A stretch of 64,000 nt of DNA from assembly GCA_963676095.1 (NCBI GenBank), contig OY781040.1, positions 2,914,001 to 2,978,000 of the forward strand, written 5' to 3'. A program made the position numbers and the translations under genes. This document shows, one piece after another, positions 24,733 through 31,707 of the stretch; within the stretch, counting starts at the first letter, position 1, and every line of letters begins with the position of its first letter. Origin of the DNA: G963676095 sp963676095 (GTDB lineage Bacteria > Bacteroidota > Bacteroidia > Bacteroidales > Prolixibacteraceae). Below the pieces are notes generated by a model that made no database searches, had not been told where the DNA came from, and saw nothing but the letters and a program-made list of their open reading frames with translations.

Positions 24733-25560
24733 TCAATTAATTATTTTCACTTTCATTTTTATATTTTTTTTTGGACGATCATACTGATCCGTCTCCGCTG
24801 AGGCTATTTTATCCACAATGTCCATTCCCTTTACAACTTCTCCGAATACGGTATAGTTCATATCCAGGGAAGGGTAACCACCAATTGTCGTATAAATTTT
24901 TCTTTTTGCCTCGTCTATTTTGTATGGCTTCATATTGCTGATTTCTTTATCTGCTTCTTCCCTGATCTCTGCCATACGGGTATTGAATTTTTCTTTGTCC
25001 TGGCTAAGCCGGACCAGTTCCTGCTGATGTTGAAGCAGCACCTTCCTGTTGATTTCCATCATCCGCTTCTGGTTTATTTCCTGCTCCAGTGTATCTAGTT
25101 CTGACGGGGTAAATACTTTTCCCTCGACAATATAAAACTGTGATCCGGATGATCTTTCTTCGGGGTTGTTCTGATCAGGCTCCCGTGCTGCAGCCAGCGC
25201 TCCTCTTTTGTGAAAAAGCTGCGGTCTGATCTCTGCCGGAAGTGTATATCCGGCATCCTTTTCTCCTAATTGCTTACCGGCGGGGGCTCCTTTCGAATCC
25301 GGATCCCCTCCCTGTATCATAAAGTTTTTTATGACCCGGTGAAAGAGCAGTCCATTATAAAATCCTTCATTTACCAGCTTTATAAAATTATCCCGGTGAA
25401 CGGGTGTTTCATCATAAAGCCTGACGATAATATCTCCATAACTGGTCCCGATCTTTACCAGGTTTTCTTCCTGTTTCAATGAGGTCCTGTTTTTACACGA
25501 AAGGAAACCAAACAGGAGAACTGCCAGTATTGACAATGCTATCTTGTTCATATTTTTCAT
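24733..25560 (-). CDS. Lipoprotein cyclophilin-type peptidyl-prolyl isomerase
   Basis: First gene of the cyclophilin operon. A lipobox (LLFGFLSCKN) anchors it to the envelope. The catalytic domain shows GLLFHRVIKNFMIQGGDP, SSGSQFYIVEGK and YTVFGEVVKGMDIVDKI, with the key Arg, Phe and Gln present. A helical insertion of about 80 residues (MMEINRKVLLQHQQELVRL, KFNTRMAEIREEADKEI) interrupts the domain, as in the next gene. All three genes probably assist folding of exported or outer-membrane proteins. The second ATG (25551) is equally possible and would suit the promoter box at 25567-25574 better. Confidence 0.85.
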   Translation of the reverse strand: MKNMNKIALSILAVLLFGFLSCKNRTSLKQEENLVKIGTSYGDIIVRLYDETPVHRDNFIKLVNEGFYNGLLFHRVIKNFMIQGGDPDSKGAPAGKQLGEKDAGYTLPAEIRPQLFHKRGALAAAREPDQNNPEERSSGSQFYIVEGKVFTPSELDTLEQEINQKRMMEINRKVLLQHQQELVRLSQDKEKFNTRMAEIREEADKEISNMKPYKIDEAKRKIYTTIGGYPSLDMNYTVFGEVVKGMDIVDKIASAETDQYDRPKKNIKMKVKIIN

Positions 25561-25566
25561 TTCCTA

Positions 25567-25574
25567 CAAATATA
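25567..25574 (-). promoter_or_regulatory. Candidate -7 box of the cyclophilin operon
   Basis: Minus-strand TATATTTG fits TAnnTTTG and ends only 7 bases before the first ATG, so the transcript is nearly leaderless or uses the ATG at 25551. Confidence 0.45.
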
Positions 25575-25699
25575 GTTATTCTGATTTGCCATAACTAACA
25601 TCCACAAGGACAGAGTTGATATTCTTCCGGATTTTTATGCAGATAAGCAGCAGATCATATTTTTTATCATACCTGCACCGTTTTATCTCGGGGGAAGTT

Positions 25700-25707
25700 T
25701 ATCTTTG
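25700..25707 (+). promoter_or_regulatory. Candidate -7 box of the GNAT gene
   Basis: TATCTTTG fits TAnnTTTG, 63 bases upstream of the acetyltransferase ATG. Confidence 0.4.
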
Positions 25708-25770
25708 AAATGGTAAAGGAGTATATCAATGGGTCGATTTTTCGTATAAATCAATTAAATTGTTTTTTTG

Positions 25771-26316
25771 ATGGATTCACTTGAGGTGAACGGGCAGATC
25801 GTGCTCGAAAAAATTAAATATTCCCATGCATTTCAGGTTTTTCACGCGATTGATCAGAACCGGGAATTTTTATCGGATTGGTTGCCTTTTGCTGCACAAA
25901 CAGTTTCTCAGGACGATACAGAAGCGTTTATCCGTTCTGTTCTTGCAATACCTAAAGACAAGGAAGAATATGTTTTTGTTATCTGGTATAAAAAGAATTT
26001 TGCCGGATTGATCAGCCTGAAAGATACGGATCCGCAGAACCAGAAAACAGAAATAGGATATTGGCTTATCAAAAAAATGACAGGGAAGGGAGTCATGACC
26101 AGTTCGGTGCGGACTTTGATTGATTTTGTATTTATGGTTATGAAAATGAACCGTATACAGATAAAATGTGCTGTCGGTAATATGAAAAGTGCTGCGATTC
26201 CGAAACGACTGGGGTTTTTCTTTGAAGGAATTGAACGCGCCGGAGAAAAGTATGATGATCATTTTTTTGATTTAGAGGTTTACAGTCTGTTAAAAAAAGA
26301 ATGGCTTATAAAATAA
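25771..26316 (+). CDS. GNAT acetyltransferase, RimL-like
   Basis: A 181-residue N-acetyltransferase of the GNAT superfamily, closest in pattern to RimJ/RimL-type enzymes. The core includes a substrate-side segment (FLSDWLPFAAQTVSQDD), IWYKKNFAGLISL, the acetyl-CoA-binding stretch TEIGYWLIKKMTGKGVMTSS and the final IQIKCAVGNMKSAAIPKRLGF motif. Its target may be a protein N-terminus or a small molecule; the sequence does not decide. The ATG at 25771 is used in preference to the adjoining TTG. It is followed by 343 bases without a gene. Confidence 0.82.
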   Translation: MDSLEVNGQIVLEKIKYSHAFQVFHAIDQNREFLSDWLPFAAQTVSQDDTEAFIRSVLAIPKDKEEYVFVIWYKKNFAGLISLKDTDPQNQKTEIGYWLIKKMTGKGVMTSSVRTLIDFVFMVMKMNRIQIKCAVGNMKSAAIPKRLGFFFEGIERAGEKYDDHFFDLEVYSLLKKEWLIK

Positions 26317-26659
26317 TAACAAATATGTAAATTTTTGTTAAAAACAGAGTTTTGTTGCTTTGTTTGTCGGTTTATTGTTTCTTTCTCCGGCTAAGTGATA
26401 AAAAATATGTTTTTCTGGAAACATTATGATTTTAAGTAGAATTGTCAAAATAAATGCCGAAAAACATTTTATTGTTAGAATCGTTTAATGTTTTGTTCGA
26501 TTTTTTAATTTTGGCCAGAAATTATTTCCTCGTTCATGGAACGGGCCATCGAAATCAGTGCTTTTTAAGCAGGAGATTGATTATAAGGTCGGGTTACATG
26601 TAAAACTAAAGCAAAACATAAACACATGAAATTGACGAGGATATAACATTAAAAGCGAC
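26317..26659 (+). other. Gene-free AT-rich stretch with candidate promoter
   Basis: No reading frame of note. A -7-like box TAATTTTG (26506-26513) and a small hairpin CGTTC-ATG-GAACG (near 26533-26545) are visible. If that box is used, the following acyl-carrier-like gene has a leader of about 140 bases. Only very short frames occur in the leader. Confidence 0.5.
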
Positions 26660-26896
26660 ATGGAAAACAAAACAATCAGAAGGACTTTGTATAAAGTCTT
26701 AAGAAAAACTGGTGTCCCCAGGAATGAGATTGAACTGGAAGCCTCTTTTCGCGATGATCTGAATTTTGATCAGGTGGATTGGGCTTTATTTTTGTTTTAT
26801 CTTGAGGACTCATTTGACATTGCAATCAACGAAGAAGAGGTTTCCCGTCTGAACCAGGTAAAGGATTCTCTCGAACTGGTTGAAAATATTGCATAG
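26660..26896 (+). CDS. Acyl carrier protein-like protein lacking the phosphopantetheine serine
   Basis: A 78-residue acidic protein with the four-helix acyl carrier pattern: a first helix (RRTLYKVLRKTG), an acidic recognition helix (DDLNFDQVDWALFLFYLEDSFDIAI) and a short last helix (LNQVKDSLELVENI). In true ACPs the motif is DSLDxVE with the prosthetic group on Ser. Here the aligned stretch reads LNFDQVD, with Asn at the serine position, so it cannot carry an acyl chain in the normal way. It stands alone, followed by a terminator, with no fatty-acid or polyketide gene nearby. It may be a regulatory or structural ACP homologue. Confidence 0.7.
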   Translation: MENKTIRRTLYKVLRKTGVPRNEIELEASFRDDLNFDQVDWALFLFYLEDSFDIAINEEEVSRLNQVKDSLELVENIA

Positions 26897-26917
26897 CGTA
26901 TTATAATTTTGTCAATA

Positions 26918-26955
26918 AAAAGAGGGCATTTCCTTAGGAGGTGCCCTTTCTTATT
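26918..26955 (+). terminator. Terminator after the ACP-like gene
   Basis: AGGGCA (26923-26928) pairs with TGCCCT (26942-26947) around a purine/pyrimidine loop, followed by TTCTTATTT. It lies 26 bases after the stop codon. Confidence 0.75.
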
Positions 26956-27174
26956 TGAATGATGTGATTCTTGATGAATCGGGACCCAGGTTACAGGTTA
27001 AGGACGTTTTTGGAATCGGTTTGAATATAAATTCTGATAAAATTGTTCTTTCTGGGAAGGTTTCCTTTTTAATTTTTGGTTCGCTCATGTATCCAAACGG
27101 GGTGTTTCGTAAAAAAAACAGGGGCCTTCATGCAATGCTGGGAAAAAAGCTTGATTGTTTTGATTGATTAGGGT

Positions 27175-27182
27175 TAACTTTG
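27175..27182 (+). promoter_or_regulatory. Candidate promoter for a small RNA
   Basis: TAACTTTG fits TAnnTTTG. A CTTG at 27150-27153 lies 21 bases upstream, the usual Bacteroidota -33/-7 spacing. No gene begins downstream on this strand before a strong terminator. Confidence 0.5.
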
Positions 27183-27188
27183 AAGCAC

Positions 27189-27306
27189 TTGTACAAATAC
27201 CACGTATTAAAACCAGTTTATTTTTTAATTTGTTTATTTCTCTCTATCATTCCACTCTTAAGCGCACAAGTTATGGGCCGGCAGGTTCTCTGCCGGCTTT
27301 CTTTTT
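27189..27306 (+). ncRNA. Candidate small RNA of about 118 nt
   Basis: The stretch has no reading frame. It starts just after a good -7/-33 match and ends in a strong rho-independent terminator: GCCGGCAG (27277-27284), loop GTTCT, CTGCCGGC (27290-27297), then TTTCTTTTT. ACTTGT near the 5' end can pair with ACAAGT just before the terminator hairpin, closing a U-rich middle. The terminator cannot belong to the ACP-like gene, which has its own, and the next gene is on the other strand. Start and end are inferred. Confidence 0.5.
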
Positions 27307-27308
27307 GA

Positions 27309-27515
27309 CTATTTTATCAAAATAATGTGGCCTTCGAACCGGATGCTGTCCCCTTTTTTTAGCTTTGCCCTTTTCCTGAATTCTGTTTTCCCGTTCAGGC
27401 TGACTAATCCTTCTTCAACAACTGCTTTTGCCTGTCCCCCTGATTCGACAAGACGGAGAAGTTTTAAAAGCTTGATCAGTTCGATATAATCTGTCTTTAG
27501 TTCAAACTCTTTCAT
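27309..27515 (-). CDS. S4-domain RNA-binding protein
   Basis: A 68-residue protein that is essentially one S4 domain: IELIKLLKLLRLVESGGQAKAVVEEG, followed by VSLNGKTEFRKRAKLKKGD, the usual S4 helix-turn-strand. It resembles E. coli YbcJ and other stand-alone S4 proteins thought to bind RNA, possibly in ribosome assembly. It follows the YjbR-type gene by 4 bases and is probably cotranscribed with it. It converges on the candidate small RNA, whose terminator ends 2 bases away. Confidence 0.85.
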   Translation of the reverse strand: MKEFELKTDYIELIKLLKLLRLVESGGQAKAVVEEGLVSLNGKTEFRKRAKLKKGDSIRFEGHIILIK

Positions 27516-27519
27516 AATT

Positions 27520-27876
27520 TTACTCTAATTGGTCCAATTCTTTTTTTTGTTTGATCGTCAGTTTTTGAACAACCTGTTCGTAGGAATGGTCTATCCATTC
27601 CCTAACTTGCCGGTCAGAGACTGTCCCGTCTACAATAACAGTGTTCCAGTGTTTTTTATTCATGTGATAACCCGGGGTTACACAGGGGAACTCCTCTCTC
27701 CATTCAGTTGCTTTCTCCGGATCGCATTTCAGGTTTAGGGACAACTCTCCATCAAGGCTGGCCATTAGGAAAATTTTACCCATCACTTTATAAACCAGCG
27801 TGTCTTCGCCAAAAGGAAATTCTTCTGTAATTCCTTTTTTCAACAGGCAAAAGGATCGTATCGATTCGATGTTCAT
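27520..27876 (-). CDS. MmcQ/YjbR family protein
   Basis: A 118-residue protein with the MmcQ/YjbR fold: CLLKKGITEEFPFGEDTLVYKV at the start, LSLNLKCDPEKATEWREEF in the middle, and the signature PGYHMNKKHWNTV near 68, ending in WIDHSYEQVV. The family has a DNA-binding-like (CyaY-type) fold but no clear function. A -7 box lies 15 bases upstream of the start. First gene of a two-gene unit with the S4 protein. Confidence 0.85.
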   Translation of the reverse strand: MNIESIRSFCLLKKGITEEFPFGEDTLVYKVMGKIFLMASLDGELSLNLKCDPEKATEWREEFPCVTPGYHMNKKHWNTVIVDGTVSDRQVREWIDHSYEQVVQKLTIKQKKELDQLE

Positions 27877-27890
27877 AGCTAAAATTTTGT

Positions 27891-27898
27891 CAAAGATA
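27891..27898 (-). promoter_or_regulatory. Candidate -7 box of the YjbR-S4 unit
   Basis: Minus-strand TATCTTTG fits TAnnTTTG, ending 14 bases before the YjbR-type ATG; the box lies just beyond the stop of the upstream YraN gene. Confidence 0.45.
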
Positions 27899-27902
27899 TC
27901 GA

Positions 27903-28301
27903 TTAGGCAATAGGATAAAAAGCGTCTTTTATATGTTCCAGCTTAAATGTGTCGTCCAGCAGGATAATGGCGATCACGTCGAAACGGGTATCCAGATTAA
28001 TGTTTTTTTTGAAAATATAATCTTCGGCTGCGGCAACAAGCCTGTGGATTTTCCTGTTTCCTACTGCATCGGAAGGATAGTCGAATTCTTCTCCTGTCCT
28101 TGTTTTTACTTCAACGATTACGAGTTCGCCACCGTCCTGCGCGATAATATCAATTTCATAATGGTGAGAACGCCAGTTCTGTTCAAGAATTTTATAACCC
28201 AGTGATTGCAGGTGCTGTACCGCGATTTGCTCTCCTTTATCGCCGATTTCCTTACCTGGTACGGATGTTTTCTTTTTATTTTGATCTGTAGGACTTTGCA
28301 T
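27903..28301 (-). CDS. UPF0102 family (YraN) nuclease-like protein
   Basis: A 132-residue YraN/UPF0102 protein with a PD-(D/E)xK-like core: GEQIAVQHLQSLGYKILEQNWR, HYEIDIIAQDGGELVIVEVKTR (Asp, Glu, Lys positions present) and YPSDAVGNRKIHRLVAAAEDYI. It is probably a Holliday-junction-resolvase-like nuclease, but no role is established. The ATG at 28301 is preferred over an upstream TTG, because a -7 box lies at 28314-28321. Confidence 0.85.
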   Translation of the reverse strand: MQSPTDQNKKKTSVPGKEIGDKGEQIAVQHLQSLGYKILEQNWRSHHYEIDIIAQDGGELVIVEVKTRTGEEFDYPSDAVGNRKIHRLVAAAEDYIFKKNINLDTRFDVIAIILLDDTFKLEHIKDAFYPIA

Positions 28302-28313
28302 AACCAAATTTCG

Positions 28314-28321
28314 CAAAATTA
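28314..28321 (-). promoter_or_regulatory. Candidate -7 box of the YraN gene
   Basis: Minus-strand TAATTTTG fits TAnnTTTG, 13 bases upstream of the ATG at 28301. Confidence 0.4.
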
Positions 28322-28368
28322 CAGATATAAAAAAGTGGTTTTAGAGCATCAATCTATCGTTAATTCAT

Positions 28369-29271
28369 TTATGCTATCCGAAGCGAGGATTCCCCCTGGC
28401 TTACCGTCAGCTGGTATCTGGTGCCCAGTACAAGCGGCATATTCCGGTCGAGATGTCCTGAGGGGAAATTAAAGCAGACAGGATAATTATATTCTTTCAC
28501 CGCATCCAGTATTATTTCTTCAATACTTTGTCCAAATGGGGAGTCATTATCAACCATCTCCGTAAATCCACCGGCAACAAGGCCCTTCAGATTTTTTAGT
28601 TTTCCTGAAAATTTTAATCCATGCATCATCCTGTCCAGGTGGTAAAGATATTCCGAGATATCTTCGATAAAAAGGATTTTCCCATCGGTGTTGGGATCCA
28701 TGGAAGTACCAAGCATGCTGTAAAGTATGGAAAGATTGCCTCCGGTCAGTTGTCCGTCAGCCAATCCAGGCCGGTTAAAGTCACAGGCTGGCGCCTGTAT
28801 CCCGTTTTTTTCTCCTTTTAGTATTTTTAAGAGTTCCCGGTAACTTTCTGTCGGTTTATCTTCTTTCAGGTAAAAGGCTGTCATAGCCCCGTGAATGCTG
28901 CAAAGCCCTTTCTTTTGAAGAAGGACATGCAAAACGGTGATATCGCTGAAACCAACAAGCCATTTGGGATTTTTTATAAATTTTGAAAAATTTATATTAC
29001 CGGCAATGCGTATAGCACCGTAGCCTCCTCGCGAGCAGATTATTGCCTTGCATCGGGGATCGTCAAAGGCGGTCTGCAAATCGTCAAGCCGCTGCTTGTC
29101 TGTCCCTGCAAACTGAAAGTGAGAATCTAATACATGCTCTCCTACAATCACTTCAAAACCTTCTTCCCGGAGCAATTTTACCGCCGGACAGACTTTCTCT
29201 TCCTGTATTTTGCCTGATGGTGAAACAATCCGGATCAGGTCTCCTTTTTTTAAATAATCTGGGACTATCAT
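28369..29271 (-). CDS. ldcA: LD-carboxypeptidase (S66 family)
   Basis: Trims the terminal D-alanine from murein tetrapeptides, or acts as an MccF-like peptidase. The 300-residue protein shows GDLIRIVSPSG at the start, ICSRGGYGAIRI near 80, the nucleophile elbow LVGFSDIT (Ser near 108), a Glu region (FIEDISEYLYHLDRM near 200) and the active His in PSGHLDRNMPLVLG near 270. The Ser-Glu-His triad appears intact. No signal peptide, so cytoplasmic recycling is likely. It lies downstream of the HU/SPOR gene, behind a terminator. Confidence 0.9.
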   Translation of the reverse strand: MIVPDYLKKGDLIRIVSPSGKIQEEKVCPAVKLLREEGFEVIVGEHVLDSHFQFAGTDKQRLDDLQTAFDDPRCKAIICSRGGYGAIRIAGNINFSKFIKNPKWLVGFSDITVLHVLLQKKGLCSIHGAMTAFYLKEDKPTESYRELLKILKGEKNGIQAPACDFNRPGLADGQLTGGNLSILYSMLGTSMDPNTDGKILFIEDISEYLYHLDRMMHGLKFSGKLKNLKGLVAGGFTEMVDNDSPFGQSIEEIILDAVKEYNYPVCFNFPSGHLDRNMPLVLGTRYQLTVSQGESSLRIA

Positions 29272-29295
29272 GTCTTGGTCTGCAAGTGGAATAAA

Positions 29296-29319
29296 ATGAA
29301 AAACCCCTCGGAGGAGGGG
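29296..29319 (-). terminator. Terminator after the HU/SPOR gene
   Basis: Read on the minus strand, CCCCTC and GAGGGG pair around CTCC, followed by TTTTTCATTTTATT. It sits 6 bases after the stop of the gene at 29326. Confidence 0.85.
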
Positions 29320-29325
29320 CCCTGA

Positions 29326-30246
29326 TTATTTTTTTACATATATCCAGACTCCGGATCCGGGAGTCGTTTGTTTAAAGTTATCCTGTGCTGTTTTTGCTTC
29401 TTCGAAAGTAGCAAAGCTATTTAGTGCAATGTAATGTAACCCTTTTATAATCCCAAGGTTTTGTGCCTGGCTGTATCCTTTCTCCTTCATTTGGGAGATG
29501 AATGTCTCTGCATTTCCGATGCTTTTGAAACTTCCTCCGATAACGAAATAGGGATGAGGCTCGTTTCCTTCTTTTAATATTGCAGTTTCCTCTATAACCG
29601 GACTTTTAACTTCTTCCTGTTTAGGGGCGGGTTCCTTGCTTGTAACCACTTCCGCAATGTTTCCTATACTCGATGCCTGAAGGTGCTCGTTATTGTTTTT
29701 TAACGGGATAACAGCCAGAGCAAAGAGTAACGGTAATGCAACCATTACCTTTTTTAGGGTTCTTTTCTGAAAAATGACCTGGATTGCCTCATTTTTTTCC
29801 TGCGGATCGGATGGCTTTAACGGATGGCTTTTTGTATAAAGTGTTTCATAACTGAATGAAGGCATCCCGTACGAATCTATATTCAGGTTCCCGTTTATTT
29901 CCGGGATAAATAAAAGGTTCTCATGATCGTCGTACCTCAGGGTACCGATGCCGGGGATTGCGATATCTTCACCGTCTGTCAGCCGGTAGGTCATTTCCTG
30001 TACCAAAAGGTTTATTTTTTTACTGGCAGTAAAATAACTGATCCCTTCTTTTGCTGAAACATGATTGATAAAAAGTCCGTCATTGAAGTTAAGTTTCCTG
30101 TTAAAGCTTATTGACTTGGACGGAGGAAAAAAACGGGATGAATGAACCTGGGCCGGTTTGTAACTACTTACAAATCCGCCAAATCCCGGAATGACGACAC
30201 AATCGTTCAGCAGTAATAATTCTTTTATATAACCTAATAATTCCAC
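29326..30246 (-). CDS. Membrane protein with N-terminal HU-like domains and C-terminal SPOR domain
   Basis: Three parts are visible in 306 residues. Residues ~1-115 match the paired HU-like (CCDC81-type) domains of Bacteroidota (LLLLNDCVVIPGFGGFVSSYKPA, FTASKKINLLVQEMTYRL, IAIPGIGTL). A single membrane span follows near 168-182 (KVMVALPLLFALAVIPL). The periplasmic C-terminus, residues ~230-306, is a SPOR domain (PYFVIGGSFKSIGNAETFI, LHYIALNSFATFEEAKTA), a fold that binds denuded septal glycan strands. The layout suggests a link between a cytoplasmic DNA- or protein-binding module and the division-site wall. The -7 box at 30269-30276 suggests its own promoter. Confidence 0.82.
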   Translation of the reverse strand: MELLGYIKELLLLNDCVVIPGFGGFVSSYKPAQVHSSRFFPPSKSISFNRKLNFNDGLFINHVSAKEGISYFTASKKINLLVQEMTYRLTDGEDIAIPGIGTLRYDDHENLLFIPEINGNLNIDSYGMPSFSYETLYTKSHPLKPSDPQEKNEAIQVIFQKRTLKKVMVALPLLFALAVIPLKNNNEHLQASSIGNIAEVVTSKEPAPKQEEVKSPVIEETAILKEGNEPHPYFVIGGSFKSIGNAETFISQMKEKGYSQAQNLGIIKGLHYIALNSFATFEEAKTAQDNFKQTTPGSGVWIYVKK

Positions 30247-30268
30247 GGATTGAAAAAAATTTATAAGC

Positions 30269-30276
30269 CAAAGTTA
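30269..30276 (-). promoter_or_regulatory. Candidate -7 box of the HU/SPOR gene
   Basis: Minus-strand TAACTTTG fits TAnnTTTG, 23 bases upstream of the ATG. Confidence 0.45.
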
Positions 30277-30388
30277 AGGAAAAATTAATGGCCCTGCAAT
30301 TCGAAAATTATAACTTTTTAGGTTCTTTTGATTTGTTTCTTTTGTAACATACACGTCTTGAAATCATAAGCGGAGAATATAAAATTTA

Positions 30389-30396
30389 TATTTTTG
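30389..30396 (+). promoter_or_regulatory. Candidate -7 box of galE
   Basis: TATTTTTG fits TAnnTTTG, 23 bases upstream of the galE ATG. No -33 TTTG at normal distance. Confidence 0.4.
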
Positions 30397-30418
30397 GGAA
30401 AAATATACTCAATTACAT

Positions 30419-31447
30419 ATGACAAAAAAAATACTTGTTACCGGGGGAACTGGTTTTATCGGTTCTCACACGGTTGTTGAACTTCAGGAAGCAGGTTATA
30501 ACGTAGTTATTGTTGATGACCTTTCAAATTCAGGGATTGATGTTCTTGACAATATCGAAAAGATCACCGGAACGAGACCTGCTTTCGAGCAATTTAATCT
30601 TTCGGATGCCGTAAAGACTGATGATTTCTTCGGAAGAAACCGGGATGTTGAGGCGATCATTCATTTTGCCGCTTCGAAGGCGGTAGGTGAATCGGTGCAG
30701 ATTCCCTTGCATTATTACCGGAATAACCTGGTTTCGCTTATGAATATTCTGGATTGCCAGTTGAAGTACAATATTCCGAATATCGTGTTCTCATCGTCAT
30801 GTACCGTTTACGGTCAGCCGGATAAACTGCCCGTTACCGAAAAAACGCCTCGTAAAGATGCCGAATCTCCTTACGGGAATACCAAGAGGGTAAACGAAGA
30901 TATTTTGCATGATACGATAAGGGCATATCCTCAACTGAAAGGGATCGCCCTTCGGTATTTTAATCCGATAGGAGCGCATCCTTCTTCATTGATCGGGGAA
31001 TTGCCCCTTGGGGTCCCCCAGAACCTGGTTCCGTTCATTACTCAGACTGCTGCAGGTTTACGCGACGAGATAAAAGTTTTTGGAGATGATTATGATACGT
31101 CCGACGGATCTGCAGTTCGTGATTACATCAACGTGGTCGATCTGGCAAAGGCCCATGTTGTTGCCATCAGCCGTTTGCTTGAAGGCATAAATAAGGCCAA
31201 CTTCGAGATTTTTAATCTGGGGACCGGCACCGGTTGTTCAGTCCTGGAAATTGTGAAAGGCTTTGAGAAGGCAACCGGCATCAAGTTAAATTATAAGATT
31301 GTAGCCCGTCGTCCGGGTGATATTGAAAAGATCTGGGCCGACACCTCTTATGCAAACGAAGAGCTTGGCTGGAAAGCCACAACGCCGCTCGAGGAAACGC
31401 TGTTATCCGCTTGGAACTGGGAGAAAAAGATCCGCGGAATTAAGTAG
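30419..31447 (+). CDS. galE: UDP-glucose 4-epimerase
   Basis: Interconverts UDP-glucose and UDP-galactose for cell-surface glycan synthesis and galactose use. An extended SDR protein of 342 residues: NAD-binding GGTGFIGSHTVVEL at the N-terminus, FAASKAVGESVQIPL near 84, catalytic SSSCTVYGQP and the YGNTK active-site Tyr-Lys near 150, and RYFNPIGAHPSS near 180. Full length. It has its own -7 box and a terminator downstream (31535-31563), so it is a single-gene unit. Confidence 0.95.
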   Translation: MTKKILVTGGTGFIGSHTVVELQEAGYNVVIVDDLSNSGIDVLDNIEKITGTRPAFEQFNLSDAVKTDDFFGRNRDVEAIIHFAASKAVGESVQIPLHYYRNNLVSLMNILDCQLKYNIPNIVFSSSCTVYGQPDKLPVTEKTPRKDAESPYGNTKRVNEDILHDTIRAYPQLKGIALRYFNPIGAHPSSLIGELPLGVPQNLVPFITQTAAGLRDEIKVFGDDYDTSDGSAVRDYINVVDLAKAHVVAISRLLEGINKANFEIFNLGTGTGCSVLEIVKGFEKATGIKLNYKIVARRPGDIEKIWADTSYANEELGWKATTPLEETLLSAWNWEKKIRGIK

Positions 31448-31534
31448 AAAATGTGAAAAGTACTTGATGATTTTTTGGAGATGAAATCAATGGAACAGAA
31501 AGTCGATCCATCTTGATAGAATTGCCGCATAAAA

Positions 31535-31567
31535 AAGAGGTTGTTCTTTTTGGACAGCTTCTTTTTT
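31535..31567 (+). terminator. Terminator after galE
   Basis: AAGAGGTTGTTC pairs with GGACAGCTTCTT (with G-U pairs) around a 5-base T loop, followed by TTTTATTT. Confidence 0.75.
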
Positions 31568-31663
31568 ATTTACACCAGATCTGATTTTCAGGAATATTTT
31601 TCAGTTTTTGAAAATTTTAGGATGAATAGCCTGTATTTAACTGTTAAAAATTTTGGAATGCCC

Positions 31664-31671
31664 TATCTTTG
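31664..31671 (+). promoter_or_regulatory. Candidate -7 box of the pseudouridine synthase gene
   Basis: TATCTTTG fits TAnnTTTG, 36 bases upstream of the ATG at 31708. It overlaps a possible TTG start at 31669, which argues against that earlier start. Confidence 0.5.
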
Positions 31672-31707
31672 GCACAGATTGGTTTAATTTTAGCAGTTAT
31701 ACAGAAA

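Noticed and set aside
26955..27167. Open frame of 70 codons after the ACP-like gene
   Set aside because: Starts with TTG inside the tail of a terminator, no ATG near the front, no family likeness; probably chance.
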